From Salinibacterium sp. NG253 (GTDB taxonomy: Bacteria > Actinomycetota > Actinomycetes > Actinomycetales > Microbacteriaceae): a stretch of DNA of 64,000 bases. The stretch covers positions 1,116,378 to 1,180,377 of the forward strand of contig NZ_JADYWF010000001.1 in assembly GCF_015864945.1 (NCBI RefSeq), written 5' to 3'. The notes beneath the pieces are model-generated. The model saw nothing but the letters and a program-made list of their open reading frames with translations. It was not told the origin of the DNA and did not search any database. Made by a program: the position numbers and the translations under genes. Shown here piece after piece: positions 1 through 7,697 of this stretch (position 1 is its first letter; every line of letters starts with the position of its first letter).

Positions 1-21
1 CCACCTCGAGGGTGCGTAGCG

Positions 22-939
22 ATGGCTTTCGCGGCTTTCTCTACGACAGCTGCTCCGTCTTCTTCTGACAGCATCAAGAAGAAGAGCCCGGTGGCGCTCC
101 TGTTACTCCTGCCCGGCATCCTGTACCTCGTTCTCTTCTTTCTCGCTCCCCTGGTGTCGCTGCTGCTGACGTCGTTCAAGGTTCCGGCAGAGTTCGGAGA
201 CATTGGAGAGTTCAGTTACGCGTTCCGTTGGGAAAACTACACAGACGTCATCAGCGCGTACTGGCCCCACATCCTTCGTTCATTCGGCTACGCAATCACG
301 GCCACGTTCTTCGCTCTGATCATTAGCTACCCCCTGGCGTATTTCATCGGGGTCAAAGCGCGTCGTTGGCCACTGCTGCAGAGTCTCGCCCTAGTGATGG
401 TCGTCGCGCCATTCTTCATCAGCTTTCTGCTGCGCACGCTGGCATGGAAACAGATCTTCTCGGATGAGTCATTCCTGGTGACCTCGCTCAAAGCAATGTC
501 GCTGCTTGCCCCGGATGCCCACGTCACGGGAACCGCCTTCTCGGTGATCTTCGGGCTCACCTACAACTTCATCCCGTTCATGACGTTGCCGTTGTATACG
601 ACTCTGGAACGGCTCGACGTGCGCTACCTCGAAGCAGGCAGCGACCTTTATGCCAGCCCGTTCCACGTATTCCGCAAGGTAACCATCCCGCTCTCCATGC
701 CGGGCATCGTGGCAGGAACCCTGCTCACGTTCATTCCTGCCGCGGGTGACTACATCAATGCGAGCCGAGAGTTTCTCGGTGGCACCGGAACCCAAATGAT
801 GGGCAATGTGATCGAGGCGAACTTTCTCGTGCTGCAAAACTTTCCGGCGGGAGCAGCTCTCTCCATCATTCTGATGTCAGCAATTCTCGTGATGGTGAGC
901 ATCTACGTGAAAAAATCAGGAACGGAGGACCTGCTGTGA
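22..939 (+). CDS. potB: ABC transporter permease, spermidine/putrescine PotB type
   Basis: Inner-membrane permease of a polyamine-type ABC importer. The 305-residue product has an N-terminal cytoplasmic segment, about six hydrophobic segments starting near residue 25, and the EAA loop that contacts the ATPase (EAGSDLYASPFHVFRKVTIP, about residues 207-226). ATG 22 is preceded by GAGGG. The bases before it (2-19) could be the last codons and TAG stop of an upstream gene, as expected if potA precedes it, but only five codons are visible. It overlaps the next permease by 4 bp (GTGA). Exact substrate (putrescine, spermidine or another small cation) cannot be read from the permease. Confidence 0.9.
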   Translation: MAFAAFSTTAAPSSSDSIKKKSPVALLLLLPGILYLVLFFLAPLVSLLLTSFKVPAEFGDIGEFSYAFRWENYTDVISAYWPHILRSFGYAITATFFALIISYPLAYFIGVKARRWPLLQSLALVMVVAPFFISFLLRTLAWKQIFSDESFLVTSLKAMSLLAPDAHVTGTAFSVIFGLTYNFIPFMTLPLYTTLERLDVRYLEAGSDLYASPFHVFRKVTIPLSMPGIVAGTLLTFIPAAGDYINASREFLGGTGTQMMGNVIEANFLVLQNFPAGAALSIILMSAILVMVSIYVKKSGTEDLL

Positions 940-1757
940 AACACTCCATCAGCAAATGGGTTTTGCCCGCGTACGGCGCCCTCGCGCTGCTGATCCTCAT
1001 GATTCCGATCGGCTACACCTTCGTCTATAGCTTCAACGATTCGCTCAAGTCGAACATCACGTGGCGCGGATTCACTTTCGACAAGTGGCTCAACGTCTGC
1101 AACGTGCAAAACGGCGCCGTGTGCGAGGCCTTCGGTAACAGCATCTTCATCGGTGTCGTAGCAACAGTGCTGGCGACCACCCTGGGCACCATGATCGCCA
1201 TAGCGATGGTGCGCTATCGGTTCAAGTTCCGCTCGCAGCTGAGCCTGTTCCTGTTCCTCCCCATGGCCACCCCGGAAGTTGTATTGGGTGCCGGACTTGC
1301 TGCCCAGTTCCTGTCGATCGGTGTTCCGAAGGACATGCTGACCATCATTTTGGCCCACACAATGTTCTGCATCAGCTTTGTGGTCGTCGCGGTGAAGGCC
1401 CGCGTTGCGAGCTTGGACCCGGCGCTCGAAGAAGCCGGCCGCGACCTCTACGGCTCAGCGCTTCAGGTGTTCCTACGCATCACGTTCCCGCTGTTGCTCC
1501 CCGGCATTCTCGCCGCAGCCCTGCTGTCGTTCGCGCTGTCATTCGACGACTTCATCATCACCAACTTCAACTCGGGCGCTGTGTCGACCTTCCCCAAGTA
1601 CATCTGGGTATCGGCGGCGCGAGGAATCCCCGCTGAAGCGAACGTTCTCGCTTCGGCAGTGTTCATCCTCGCGTTGATCGTTGTCGTCACCGTGCAGGTG
1701 TCGGGCGCGGCCCGAGCGAAACGACTCGAGAAGCTGCACCAGGCCGGAGTGAACTAG
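936..1757 (+). CDS. potC: ABC transporter permease, spermidine/putrescine PotC type
   Basis: Second permease of the same importer, 273 residues with about six membrane segments. The EAA motif (EEAGRDLYGSALQVFLRITF, about residues 168-187) is followed by the PotC-typical SFDDFIITNF. The GTG start overlaps the potB stop as GTGA, so the two are translationally coupled. The TAG stop lies inside a CTAG shared with the convergent gene on the other strand, leaving no room for a conventional terminator. No potD or potA is complete in the window; they are probably upstream. Confidence 0.9.
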   Translation: MKHSISKWVLPAYGALALLILMIPIGYTFVYSFNDSLKSNITWRGFTFDKWLNVCNVQNGAVCEAFGNSIFIGVVATVLATTLGTMIAIAMVRYRFKFRSQLSLFLFLPMATPEVVLGAGLAAQFLSIGVPKDMLTIILAHTMFCISFVVVAVKARVASLDPALEEAGRDLYGSALQVFLRITFPLLLPGILAAALLSFALSFDDFIITNFNSGAVSTFPKYIWVSAARGIPAEANVLASAVFILALIVVVTVQVSGAARAKRLEKLHQAGVN

Positions 1758-2383
1758 TCGAGCGAACCTGCGCGGAATAGTTTCGCGCAGGCCGTGAACT
1801 CTTGGGCAGTGAGCGAGTAGCGAGCGGCTCGAGTGGTGAGCTCACTCGCACGCTCGGGATTGAGGAGCTCCTGATCATCCGCAACGCTCGTCGCCCCTGA
1901 TGCCAAAATGCGACTGAAGGATGCCGCCCGATCGAGCGCGACCCCAAAGTCGCCGTGGAAGAGCCCGCGCAAAATCTGGTCAGCAAGCTCCTTGATCTCG
2001 TGAGGCCCGGTTGGATTCACGGCACCGGTCACGGCGGCATCGATAGTGGGAAGAGTCTCGATACCTCGCTGAAAGAGAAGGCTTGTGCCCACCGCATCCT
2101 GCTGGATGACGGCACGCAACAAATAGATGCGCCAGAGTGCGCCCGGAAGGCTACTGGCGCTCGATCGCGACCAGAGTTCCGCGAGCGCATCAATGCCGTG
2201 CTTGTCGGTGTACGCAACGATGCGGTCGACTACGGCAGGATCATCCGAATTGCGGGCACCATCGATGAGTGCATGGGCCGTGTCATGGGCCGCGCGCATT
2301 ATTTGGGCTGGATCTTGACCGCCTTCGAATGTGTCAAACTTATCTCCAGAGTATTGAGTGGGCTTATGGAAGTTATCTGCCAT
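1754..2383 (-). CDS. conserved actinobacterial protein of unknown function
   Basis: A 209-residue soluble protein without signal peptide, membrane segment or a motif I can assign. It starts MADNFHKP and looks mostly alpha-helical, with conserved-looking stretches LWSRSSASSLPGALWRIYLL and ELADQILRGLFHGDF. Proteins of this type occur in Microbacteriaceae, where I remember some carrying an RNA polymerase beta label; nothing in the sequence supports that label. ATG 2383 has no Shine-Dalgarno but sits six bases after TACCGT, so it is probably leaderless. It is divergent from tRNA-Lys and overlaps potC tail to tail by 4 bp. Confidence 0.75.
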   Translation of the reverse strand: MADNFHKPTQYSGDKFDTFEGGQDPAQIMRAAHDTAHALIDGARNSDDPAVVDRIVAYTDKHGIDALAELWSRSSASSLPGALWRIYLLRAVIQQDAVGTSLLFQRGIETLPTIDAAVTGAVNPTGPHEIKELADQILRGLFHGDFGVALDRAASFSRILASGATSVADDQELLNPERASELTTRAARYSLTAQEFTACAKLFRAGSLD

Positions 2384-2389
2384 AAGTTC

Positions 2390-2399
2390 ACGGTACGCT
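2390..2399. promoter_or_regulatory. overlapping divergent -10 elements
   Basis: On the minus strand TACCGT (2395-2390) lies six bases before the ATG at 2383. On the plus strand TACGCT (2394-2399) lies nine bases before the mature 5' end of tRNA-Lys. The two hexamers share two bases, so the promoters probably exclude each other. No clear -35 was found for either. Confidence 0.45.
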
Positions 2400-2408
2400 T
2401 AACGTGTA

Positions 2409-2481
2409 GGGCTTGTAGCTCAGTTGGTAGAGCATCGGACTTTTAATCCGCGGGTCCCGGGTTCGAGTCCCGGCGGGCCCA
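2409..2481 (+). tRNA. tRNA-Lys (anticodon TTT)
   Basis: A complete cloverleaf can be folded. The acceptor is GGGCTTG/CGGGCCC, the D arm is GCTC..GAGC with an AGTTGGTA loop, the anticodon loop is CTTTTAA with TTT at 2442-2444, and the T arm is CCGGG-TTCGAGT-CCCGG. The discriminator base is A (2481). CCA is not encoded (the next bases are CAT). The top of the anticodon stem has one mismatch (T-C). Confidence 0.97.
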
Positions 2482-2564
2482 CATTTTTCTCCGCCTGAGG
2501 GGTAGCTGATTGCGGCTCCTTTCCGGCTTGCGGTTGTTTTCCGCATTCAGGAGCGTGCCGCGAT

Positions 2565-2570
2565 TAGGCT
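2565..2570 (+). promoter_or_regulatory. -10 element of a probable leaderless promoter
   Basis: TAGGCT ends seven bases before ATG 2578 and no purine-rich ribosome site intervenes, which fits a transcript starting at or next to the ATG. Confidence 0.4.
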
Positions 2571-2577
2571 CCTCATC

Positions 2578-3054
2578 ATGGAGTTATGGGACGTTGGCGG
2601 AACGAACTATCTCAGCATCGAGCCGATGGCTTATCAGTTTGAGGATGTACGGGTCGATCCCTACGACGCCAACTGGCTGTTGATCGACGGGCGTGCGCGC
2701 TGCGGCACCGAAAAGTGGAACTTTCTCGACCCCTGCTTGCTCGTCGAGGAAGCGCTCAACTTGGGCACGTGGCTGACTCGTGCCGCCCGCGGACTTGTTG
2801 AGCCAATAGAGCTGAGCGGGGCGGGCGCGCTGCAGCCCACCATTTCTCACGTCGAGCCAAACCTCGGATTTGGTCTCGTGAGTTGGGATCCCTCTGCCGT
2901 CGTGCTCCGCGTGTTCCTCTGGCTTGAGTCACAACCGCCGAGCGTGACGAGTGAGAGGGAATTCTTCATGGATCTCACGATCGCGCCGAGTGACCTCAAG
3001 CAGGCGGTCGCGGCGTGGGAGCAAGAGCTCGCGGAGTTCCCTCAGCGCGGTTAG
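2578..3054 (+). CDS. WapI-like family protein
   Basis: A 158-residue soluble protein. The order of features matches the WapI immunity-type family as I know it: an N-terminal beta strand, then YQFEDVRVDPYDANWLLIDG, a W-F-DPCLL segment (KWNFLDPCLLVEE) and an aromatic/acidic C-terminus. Named members neutralise the WapA tRNase toxin, but many actinobacterial members stand alone and need not be immunity proteins. No toxin gene is adjacent: tRNA-Lys lies upstream and the DUF4132 gene 141 bp downstream. The assignment comes from motif memory only. Confidence 0.6.
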   Translation: MELWDVGGTNYLSIEPMAYQFEDVRVDPYDANWLLIDGRARCGTEKWNFLDPCLLVEEALNLGTWLTRAARGLVEPIELSGAGALQPTISHVEPNLGFGLVSWDPSAVVLRVFLWLESQPPSVTSEREFFMDLTIAPSDLKQAVAAWEQELAEFPQRG

Positions 3055-3195
3055 TTATCCCGCTACGCATTTGCCGGAGGCGCCGGTTGCCCATTCGGTG
3101 CGCCCCTATGTGGGGACAGCGCGGTAGCATCCAGCCCCGTAGCATTTCATTGTGAGGTTCACTCACCCCGTGTTCGCGTCCCGGTGAGGAACCAC

Positions 3196-6100
3196 ATGAC
3201 ATCCAGCGACCCCCGCACTCTGCTCGCAGATTCTTTGGCGGAATTGGATGCTGTCCTGCGTCACGACATTCTCGACTACGTCTTCGACGGCAGCAATCAG
3301 GATTATCCGTCGCGGCTCAGCAAGAACGACCGTGCCGCGTTTTCCAGCATCGACACCCTTACCCGCACGGACTACTACCTTCAGCTGGAGTCCATTGACC
3401 GAGCCGACGATGAGACTCTCGTGCGGTGGGGGCGTTTTCTCTCAGCGGCACGAGTCGAGCCCCTCAGCACTCCTGGCACGATGCCCAACTCTGTGTGGGC
3501 GCTCCTCATGGATGCCTTATCTGCTTTCAGCCGCAACGGACGGCGGAGGTTTGCCGACATTCCGTTCACGTCGATAACGACTGAAAGAATCGCCGCGCTC
3601 ATGCGACTTGAGCAGGTGAACGAGAATGATCTCCCCCGAACGTTGATCGCCGAACTAATCGGCACTGCAGACGATTACGCTCGCTATCGAGCCACCGGAC
3701 TTCGAGCGATTCCCGGCATGGCTGAATTTCTTGTCACGAACGCCGACGCGCTTGAAGACTTGCTCCCCAAATTCACGTACGGAGCGCTCTTCGAGTTAGT
3801 CAGAATCGCCGCGAGCCATCCCCCGCTTGCAGAGATGCATGGGGAGCTCATCGCGGCCCTCGCCATTCACGGCGATAAGAAATTGCGGATGCCTGCACTG
3901 GCCGTTCTCCGCGGAATCGCCCCTGCCCGCCAACTCGCCGTTCTCGAAACTCTTCTCGAAACGGGGTCTGCAGCCCATCGCGAAAGGGTCATCTACGCAC
4001 TGGAGAACGTGCCAGATATCCCGGCTGCCATCGGTGTACTTGAGCGCGCGCTTGCACGAGGCACGAAGGGCGCGGTAGAGATCGATCGGGCGATTCAACG
4101 CCTCGCCATTTACGAGCTGTATGGAGCCCCGGAGCACATTGAGGTACCCGCGATGGTGCCACTCGCCGAGAATGTGCTCGACGACGCCGCTGTCGAATCG
4201 ATACGCACGGCTGTCACTGACTACCGCGCACGACAGAGCCGCCTGGTCGAATCGGCGAAGAAAGAACGAGAGGATTTTCTCAAGAAATACCCGGGCAACG
4301 CCACAGGCAACTTAGTTGAGTCCTATGAGCAGCACGTCGTTGAGGCAGACGCGACGCTGAAAGCGCTACCCCAGATCGTCGACTACCTTTCCCACGGAGG
4401 CAAGGCACTCGAGCGCACTCTGTTGTACCCGCTGAATCACGTGAGCCATCGCCTCGTGGGCTTCGCCCCTGTGAACTGGGTACGGCAATCGGGAACCGCC
4501 CACTGGGGACGTGGAGCCAGCGATAGCGATCGGGAGATCGACGCTCGTTCGATCGCACACGCGCTCATACAATCAGGCTCGACGGTCGGCAACGCCAACA
4601 TCCATATCTTCGGTTCAGCACTCACCGACTATTTCAGCGGACCATCGCTGTTGCCCGCCCAACTTGTGGGCTTCATGGCTGAGAACCCTCATAAATTTGA
4701 TGTGGTTCTGGGTCTTGAGTTCGGTGAGATCGAAGGCCACTGGTCCGGCAATGATTTGCGCGCCGATGTGCTTCCGATTCTGGAAGCATCTCCCCGTCTC
4801 GCTGCGCGCTACTTACCCCTTGTCACTGACCTCGCAATCGGCACTGCAAAGTCGAATCGCGCAGCGGCTCAGCGGGTGCTGGAGAAGCACGGCCTGGCGG
4901 AGCGCATCGCCGAGGAGTCTCTCCGCGTCGGCAACACCGAAATTCGCACCGCAGCAGTGGTCTGGGTGGGATCGCTCGGCGGCGACTGGGCGGTTGATGC
5001 ACTCGCTCAGCAACTCGAACGAGAAACGGTCCCGACAGTTCGCGCAACGATCATCGCCGCGCTTGAGCGACTAGGGCGAAACATCGGTGTGTATCTGCAG
5101 CCATCTGCTCTTGCGTCCGAGGCAGCCAAGGGACTCGCTAAGGTCCTGCCCAAGGAGATGGAGTGGTTTCCCTTCGCCGACCTGCCGACGGCCGCCTACG
5201 CGGACGGCGCTGAGGTGCCCTCCGACGTTCTGCGCTGGTGGATCGTTCTCGGCTTCACGCTGAAAGACCCTGCAGGTGCTGGACTGCTGCCGCTATACCT
5301 GCGTACGCTCACTGCGGCGAGCGCCAGTGCACTCGGCCGCTTAGTGCTGACGACGTGGATCGCACGCGACGCGACAAAAGACGACGCCGTCTCCATGGAG
5401 AAAGCGTTCACAGCTGCTATCCGCTATTCAGGCATCGTGAAGGCACTCGCCCTAGATGATCCGGAAATTACCCGCGAAACTCTGCTGTTCTTCGACATCG
5501 TGGATGCAGATTTGCCACCGGAGTTTTCTCTCGCGAACTCACGAGAGTTGGACTATTTCGAGCGGGAACGTTTGCGGGAATATGGCAAGGTGCCGACCGC
5601 TACCGCGCACCGTGGCATTCTCTCCCTCTGCAGCCACGTTCCGGGCGCCGAGCTTGCCGAAATCGTTCGGCAGTATATGAGACGAAAGCATTTGAAGCGG
5701 GCGCAGATCGACGCACTCCTCGTGGTCTTGTCGCTCTCGGGCGATCCAGAACCGACCCAGCTCCTCGTCGCGACGGCACGACGGTATCGCACCGCAGGCA
5801 TCCAAAAGCGGGCTGGCGAGCTTGTCGACGCGATTGCCGAGGCCCGCGGGTGGTCCACAGACGAGCTTGCTGATCGGATGATCCCGACTGCCGGTCTCGA
5901 CAGCTCACGTACGTTCGCACTCGACTATGGGCCGCGCTCGTTTGTGGCGCGATTCGGCACCTCTCTCAAACTCAGTCTCGAAACCGCTGAGGGCGAACTG
6001 ATCAAGGCACTCCCCGCCCCGCGCAAGGCTGACGAATCTGCTGCGGCAGCGAAAACCCACTGGGCCACCAACAAGAAGGAACTCACCGCGGTCGTCACAA

Positions 6101-6762
6101 CCCAACGCCGACGGCTTTATGACGCGATGTGCGTACGACGAGAGTGGACTGGCGCTGAGTGGCGCGAGCGGCTGCTCGAGCATCCGATCATGGGCGTTCT
6201 CGTTGCGGCGTTGGTCTGGCACGTCGATGGCATCACAGTTCGCCCTGATCTCGACGGCACCCTACGAACCGTTGATGGCTCTCCTCTCGAAGTGACCCAG
6301 GATGCCCGCGTGAGTGTTGCGCACCCGACAACGCTCGACACCTCCGCGGTTGACGCCTGGCGCGCGAATGCAGCCCCCTTGGCTCTCGGCTTTGACCAAT
6401 TTGGTGCAACCCCAATTGCCGTCACCGGAACGGAGTCACGGCGCGACAACCTCGACGGGACGGAGAGTGAATCGTTCCGACTTCGATCGCGAGCGAAAGC
6501 GAGGGAATGGAACCGTGGGGAGACGGGCGACGACGTGAGCTTCTTCGAATACGTGAAGCGGTTCGATACCGTCGGGTTGGAAGGCGTGCTGTCGTTTTCG
6601 GGAAGCAGCTTGCCGGAAACGAATATCCCGATCGAACTCGGGGCGCTCACCATTCGCCGGATCACTCCGCGCGGCAGCGGTGGCGCAGCACAATTCTCGG
6701 AGCTGCCACCCGCACTGCTGGCCGAGCTCGTTGCCGACTACGAGTTTTTTGGCGCGGCGTAG
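3196..6762 (+). CDS. DUF4132 (MolR-like) giant protein with HEAT-like repeats
   Basis: Product of about 1,188 residues. A GTG at 3184 is also in frame, but GAGG at 3186-3189 is correctly placed for ATG 3196, so I choose that start. The middle is rich in helix-turn-helix leucine/alanine repeats that read like HEAT repeats (for example IRTAAVVWVGSLGGDWAVDAL). The last 250 residues carry the DUF4132 hallmark: R-x-LYDAM, W...WRERLLEHPIMG, LVAALVW, a PDLDGTLR strand and the HPTTLD region. DUF4132 proteins are linked to E. coli MolR and bacterial WGR-type proteins; biochemical function is unknown. No signal peptide or membrane segment. Confidence 0.8.
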   Translation: MTSSDPRTLLADSLAELDAVLRHDILDYVFDGSNQDYPSRLSKNDRAAFSSIDTLTRTDYYLQLESIDRADDETLVRWGRFLSAARVEPLSTPGTMPNSVWALLMDALSAFSRNGRRRFADIPFTSITTERIAALMRLEQVNENDLPRTLIAELIGTADDYARYRATGLRAIPGMAEFLVTNADALEDLLPKFTYGALFELVRIAASHPPLAEMHGELIAALAIHGDKKLRMPALAVLRGIAPARQLAVLETLLETGSAAHRERVIYALENVPDIPAAIGVLERALARGTKGAVEIDRAIQRLAIYELYGAPEHIEVPAMVPLAENVLDDAAVESIRTAVTDYRARQSRLVESAKKEREDFLKKYPGNATGNLVESYEQHVVEADATLKALPQIVDYLSHGGKALERTLLYPLNHVSHRLVGFAPVNWVRQSGTAHWGRGASDSDREIDARSIAHALIQSGSTVGNANIHIFGSALTDYFSGPSLLPAQLVGFMAENPHKFDVVLGLEFGEIEGHWSGNDLRADVLPILEASPRLAARYLPLVTDLAIGTAKSNRAAAQRVLEKHGLAERIAEESLRVGNTEIRTAAVVWVGSLGGDWAVDALAQQLERETVPTVRATIIAALERLGRNIGVYLQPSALASEAAKGLAKVLPKEMEWFPFADLPTAAYADGAEVPSDVLRWWIVLGFTLKDPAGAGLLPLYLRTLTAASASALGRLVLTTWIARDATKDDAVSMEKAFTAAIRYSGIVKALALDDPEITRETLLFFDIVDADLPPEFSLANSRELDYFERERLREYGKVPTATAHRGILSLCSHVPGAELAEIVRQYMRRKHLKRAQIDALLVVLSLSGDPEPTQLLVATARRYRTAGIQKRAGELVDAIAEARGWSTDELADRMIPTAGLDSSRTFALDYGPRSFVARFGTSLKLSLETAEGELIKALPAPRKADESAAAAKTHWATNKKELTAVVTTQRRRLYDAMCVRREWTGAEWRERLLEHPIMGVLVAALVWHVDGITVRPDLDGTLRTVDGSPLEVTQDARVSVAHPTTLDTSAVDAWRANAAPLALGFDQFGATPIAVTGTESRRDNLDGTESESFRLRSRAKAREWNRGETGDDVSFFEYVKRFDTVGLEGVLSFSGSSLPETNIPIELGALTIRRITPRGSGGAAQFSELPPALLAELVADYEFFGAA

Positions 6763-6842
6763 GCGCGTCAGCATGCACAGAGCTAGCATTGCTCCCGGTC
6801 ATCTAGAGCGATTCACTATCGTGCCAAGCAAAGGAGCTAGCT

Positions 6843-7697
6843 ATGACATCCACTCCCCTTCGTATCGCCGTCACCGGTGGAAACGGCAAGCTCGGGCGGG
6901 CGACTGTGGCAGGCTTGCGTGCGGCTGGTCACACGGTGACGGTGCTCGATATGGCTGGCGCTGACCGCACCCAATTCACCTACGTTGACCTCACCGATTA
7001 TGGCCAGGTCGTCGATGCTCTCGCCGGCGTGAACGACCGCCACGACGGCGTGGATGCTGTCGCTCACCTCGGTGCGATCCCTGCGCCAGGGCTCTGGTCT
7101 GATGCGGCCACTTTTCAGAACAACATGAATGCCACGTTCAATGTGTTTCAGGCGTGCAAGCGACTCGGCATCAAGACAATCGCGTACGCCTCGAGCGAGA
7201 CCGTATTGGGGTTGCCGTTCGAGACTCCCCCGCCCTACATTCCGCTCGATGAAGAGTACGAGACGCGCCCCGAATCGACCTACTCAATGGTGAAGCATCT
7301 TGAGGAAGAGATGGCGCAAAAGTTTGTGCGTTGGGATCCCACACTGAGCATCACCGCGCTGCGTTTCTCCAACGTGATGGACCCTGCCGACTACGCCGAG
7401 TTCCCGAGCTTCGATGCGGATGCCCGACAGAGGTCCTGGAACCTCTGGGGTTACATCGATGCTCGCGACGGCGCCAACGCCATCCGTCTGGCACTGGAAA
7501 CCTCCCGCCCCGGCTATGACGTTTTCAACATCTTCGCCGCCGACACCGTCATGTCACGACCAAATGCGGAGCTCGTGGCTGAGGTGTTCCCCGACGTGGA
7601 GATTCGCGGCGAGCTCGGCGTCAACACCTCGCTGACGTCGATCGCGAAGGCCGAGCGGTTGCTCGGCTGGGTGCCGCAGCACAGCTGGCGGGGCTAG
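6843..7697 (+). CDS. NAD-dependent epimerase/dehydratase (extended SDR)
   Basis: A 284-residue short-chain dehydrogenase of the extended type. The N-terminal Rossmann nucleotide loop is GGNGKLGR (residues 12-19). The catalytic tetrad region has AYASSETV for the Ser position and YSMVK for Tyr/Lys (about residue 149-153). A purine-rich AAAGGAG lies nine bases before ATG 6843. The length and the short C-terminal domain resemble uronate dehydrogenase or sugar-nucleotide epimerases, but the substrate cannot be fixed. It ends in a CTAG shared with the convergent surface-protein gene. Confidence 0.85.
   Translation: MTSTPLRIAVTGGNGKLGRATVAGLRAAGHTVTVLDMAGADRTQFTYVDLTDYGQVVDALAGVNDRHDGVDAVAHLGAIPAPGLWSDAATFQNNMNATFNVFQACKRLGIKTIAYASSETVLGLPFETPPPYIPLDEEYETRPESTYSMVKHLEEEMAQKFVRWDPTLSITALRFSNVMDPADYAEFPSFDADARQRSWNLWGYIDARDGANAIRLALETSRPGYDVFNIFAADTVMSRPNAELVAEVFPDVEIRGELGVNTSLTSIAKAERLLGWVPQHSWRG

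Noticed and set aside
2-19. Possible end of a gene (five codons and TAG) before potB
   Set aside because: Too short to be identified; it is mentioned under potB but not annotated.
1754-2383. RNA polymerase beta label for the 209-residue protein
   Set aside because: No RNA polymerase motif is present and the size is far too small; the label that I remember for such proteins seems to be an annotation error.
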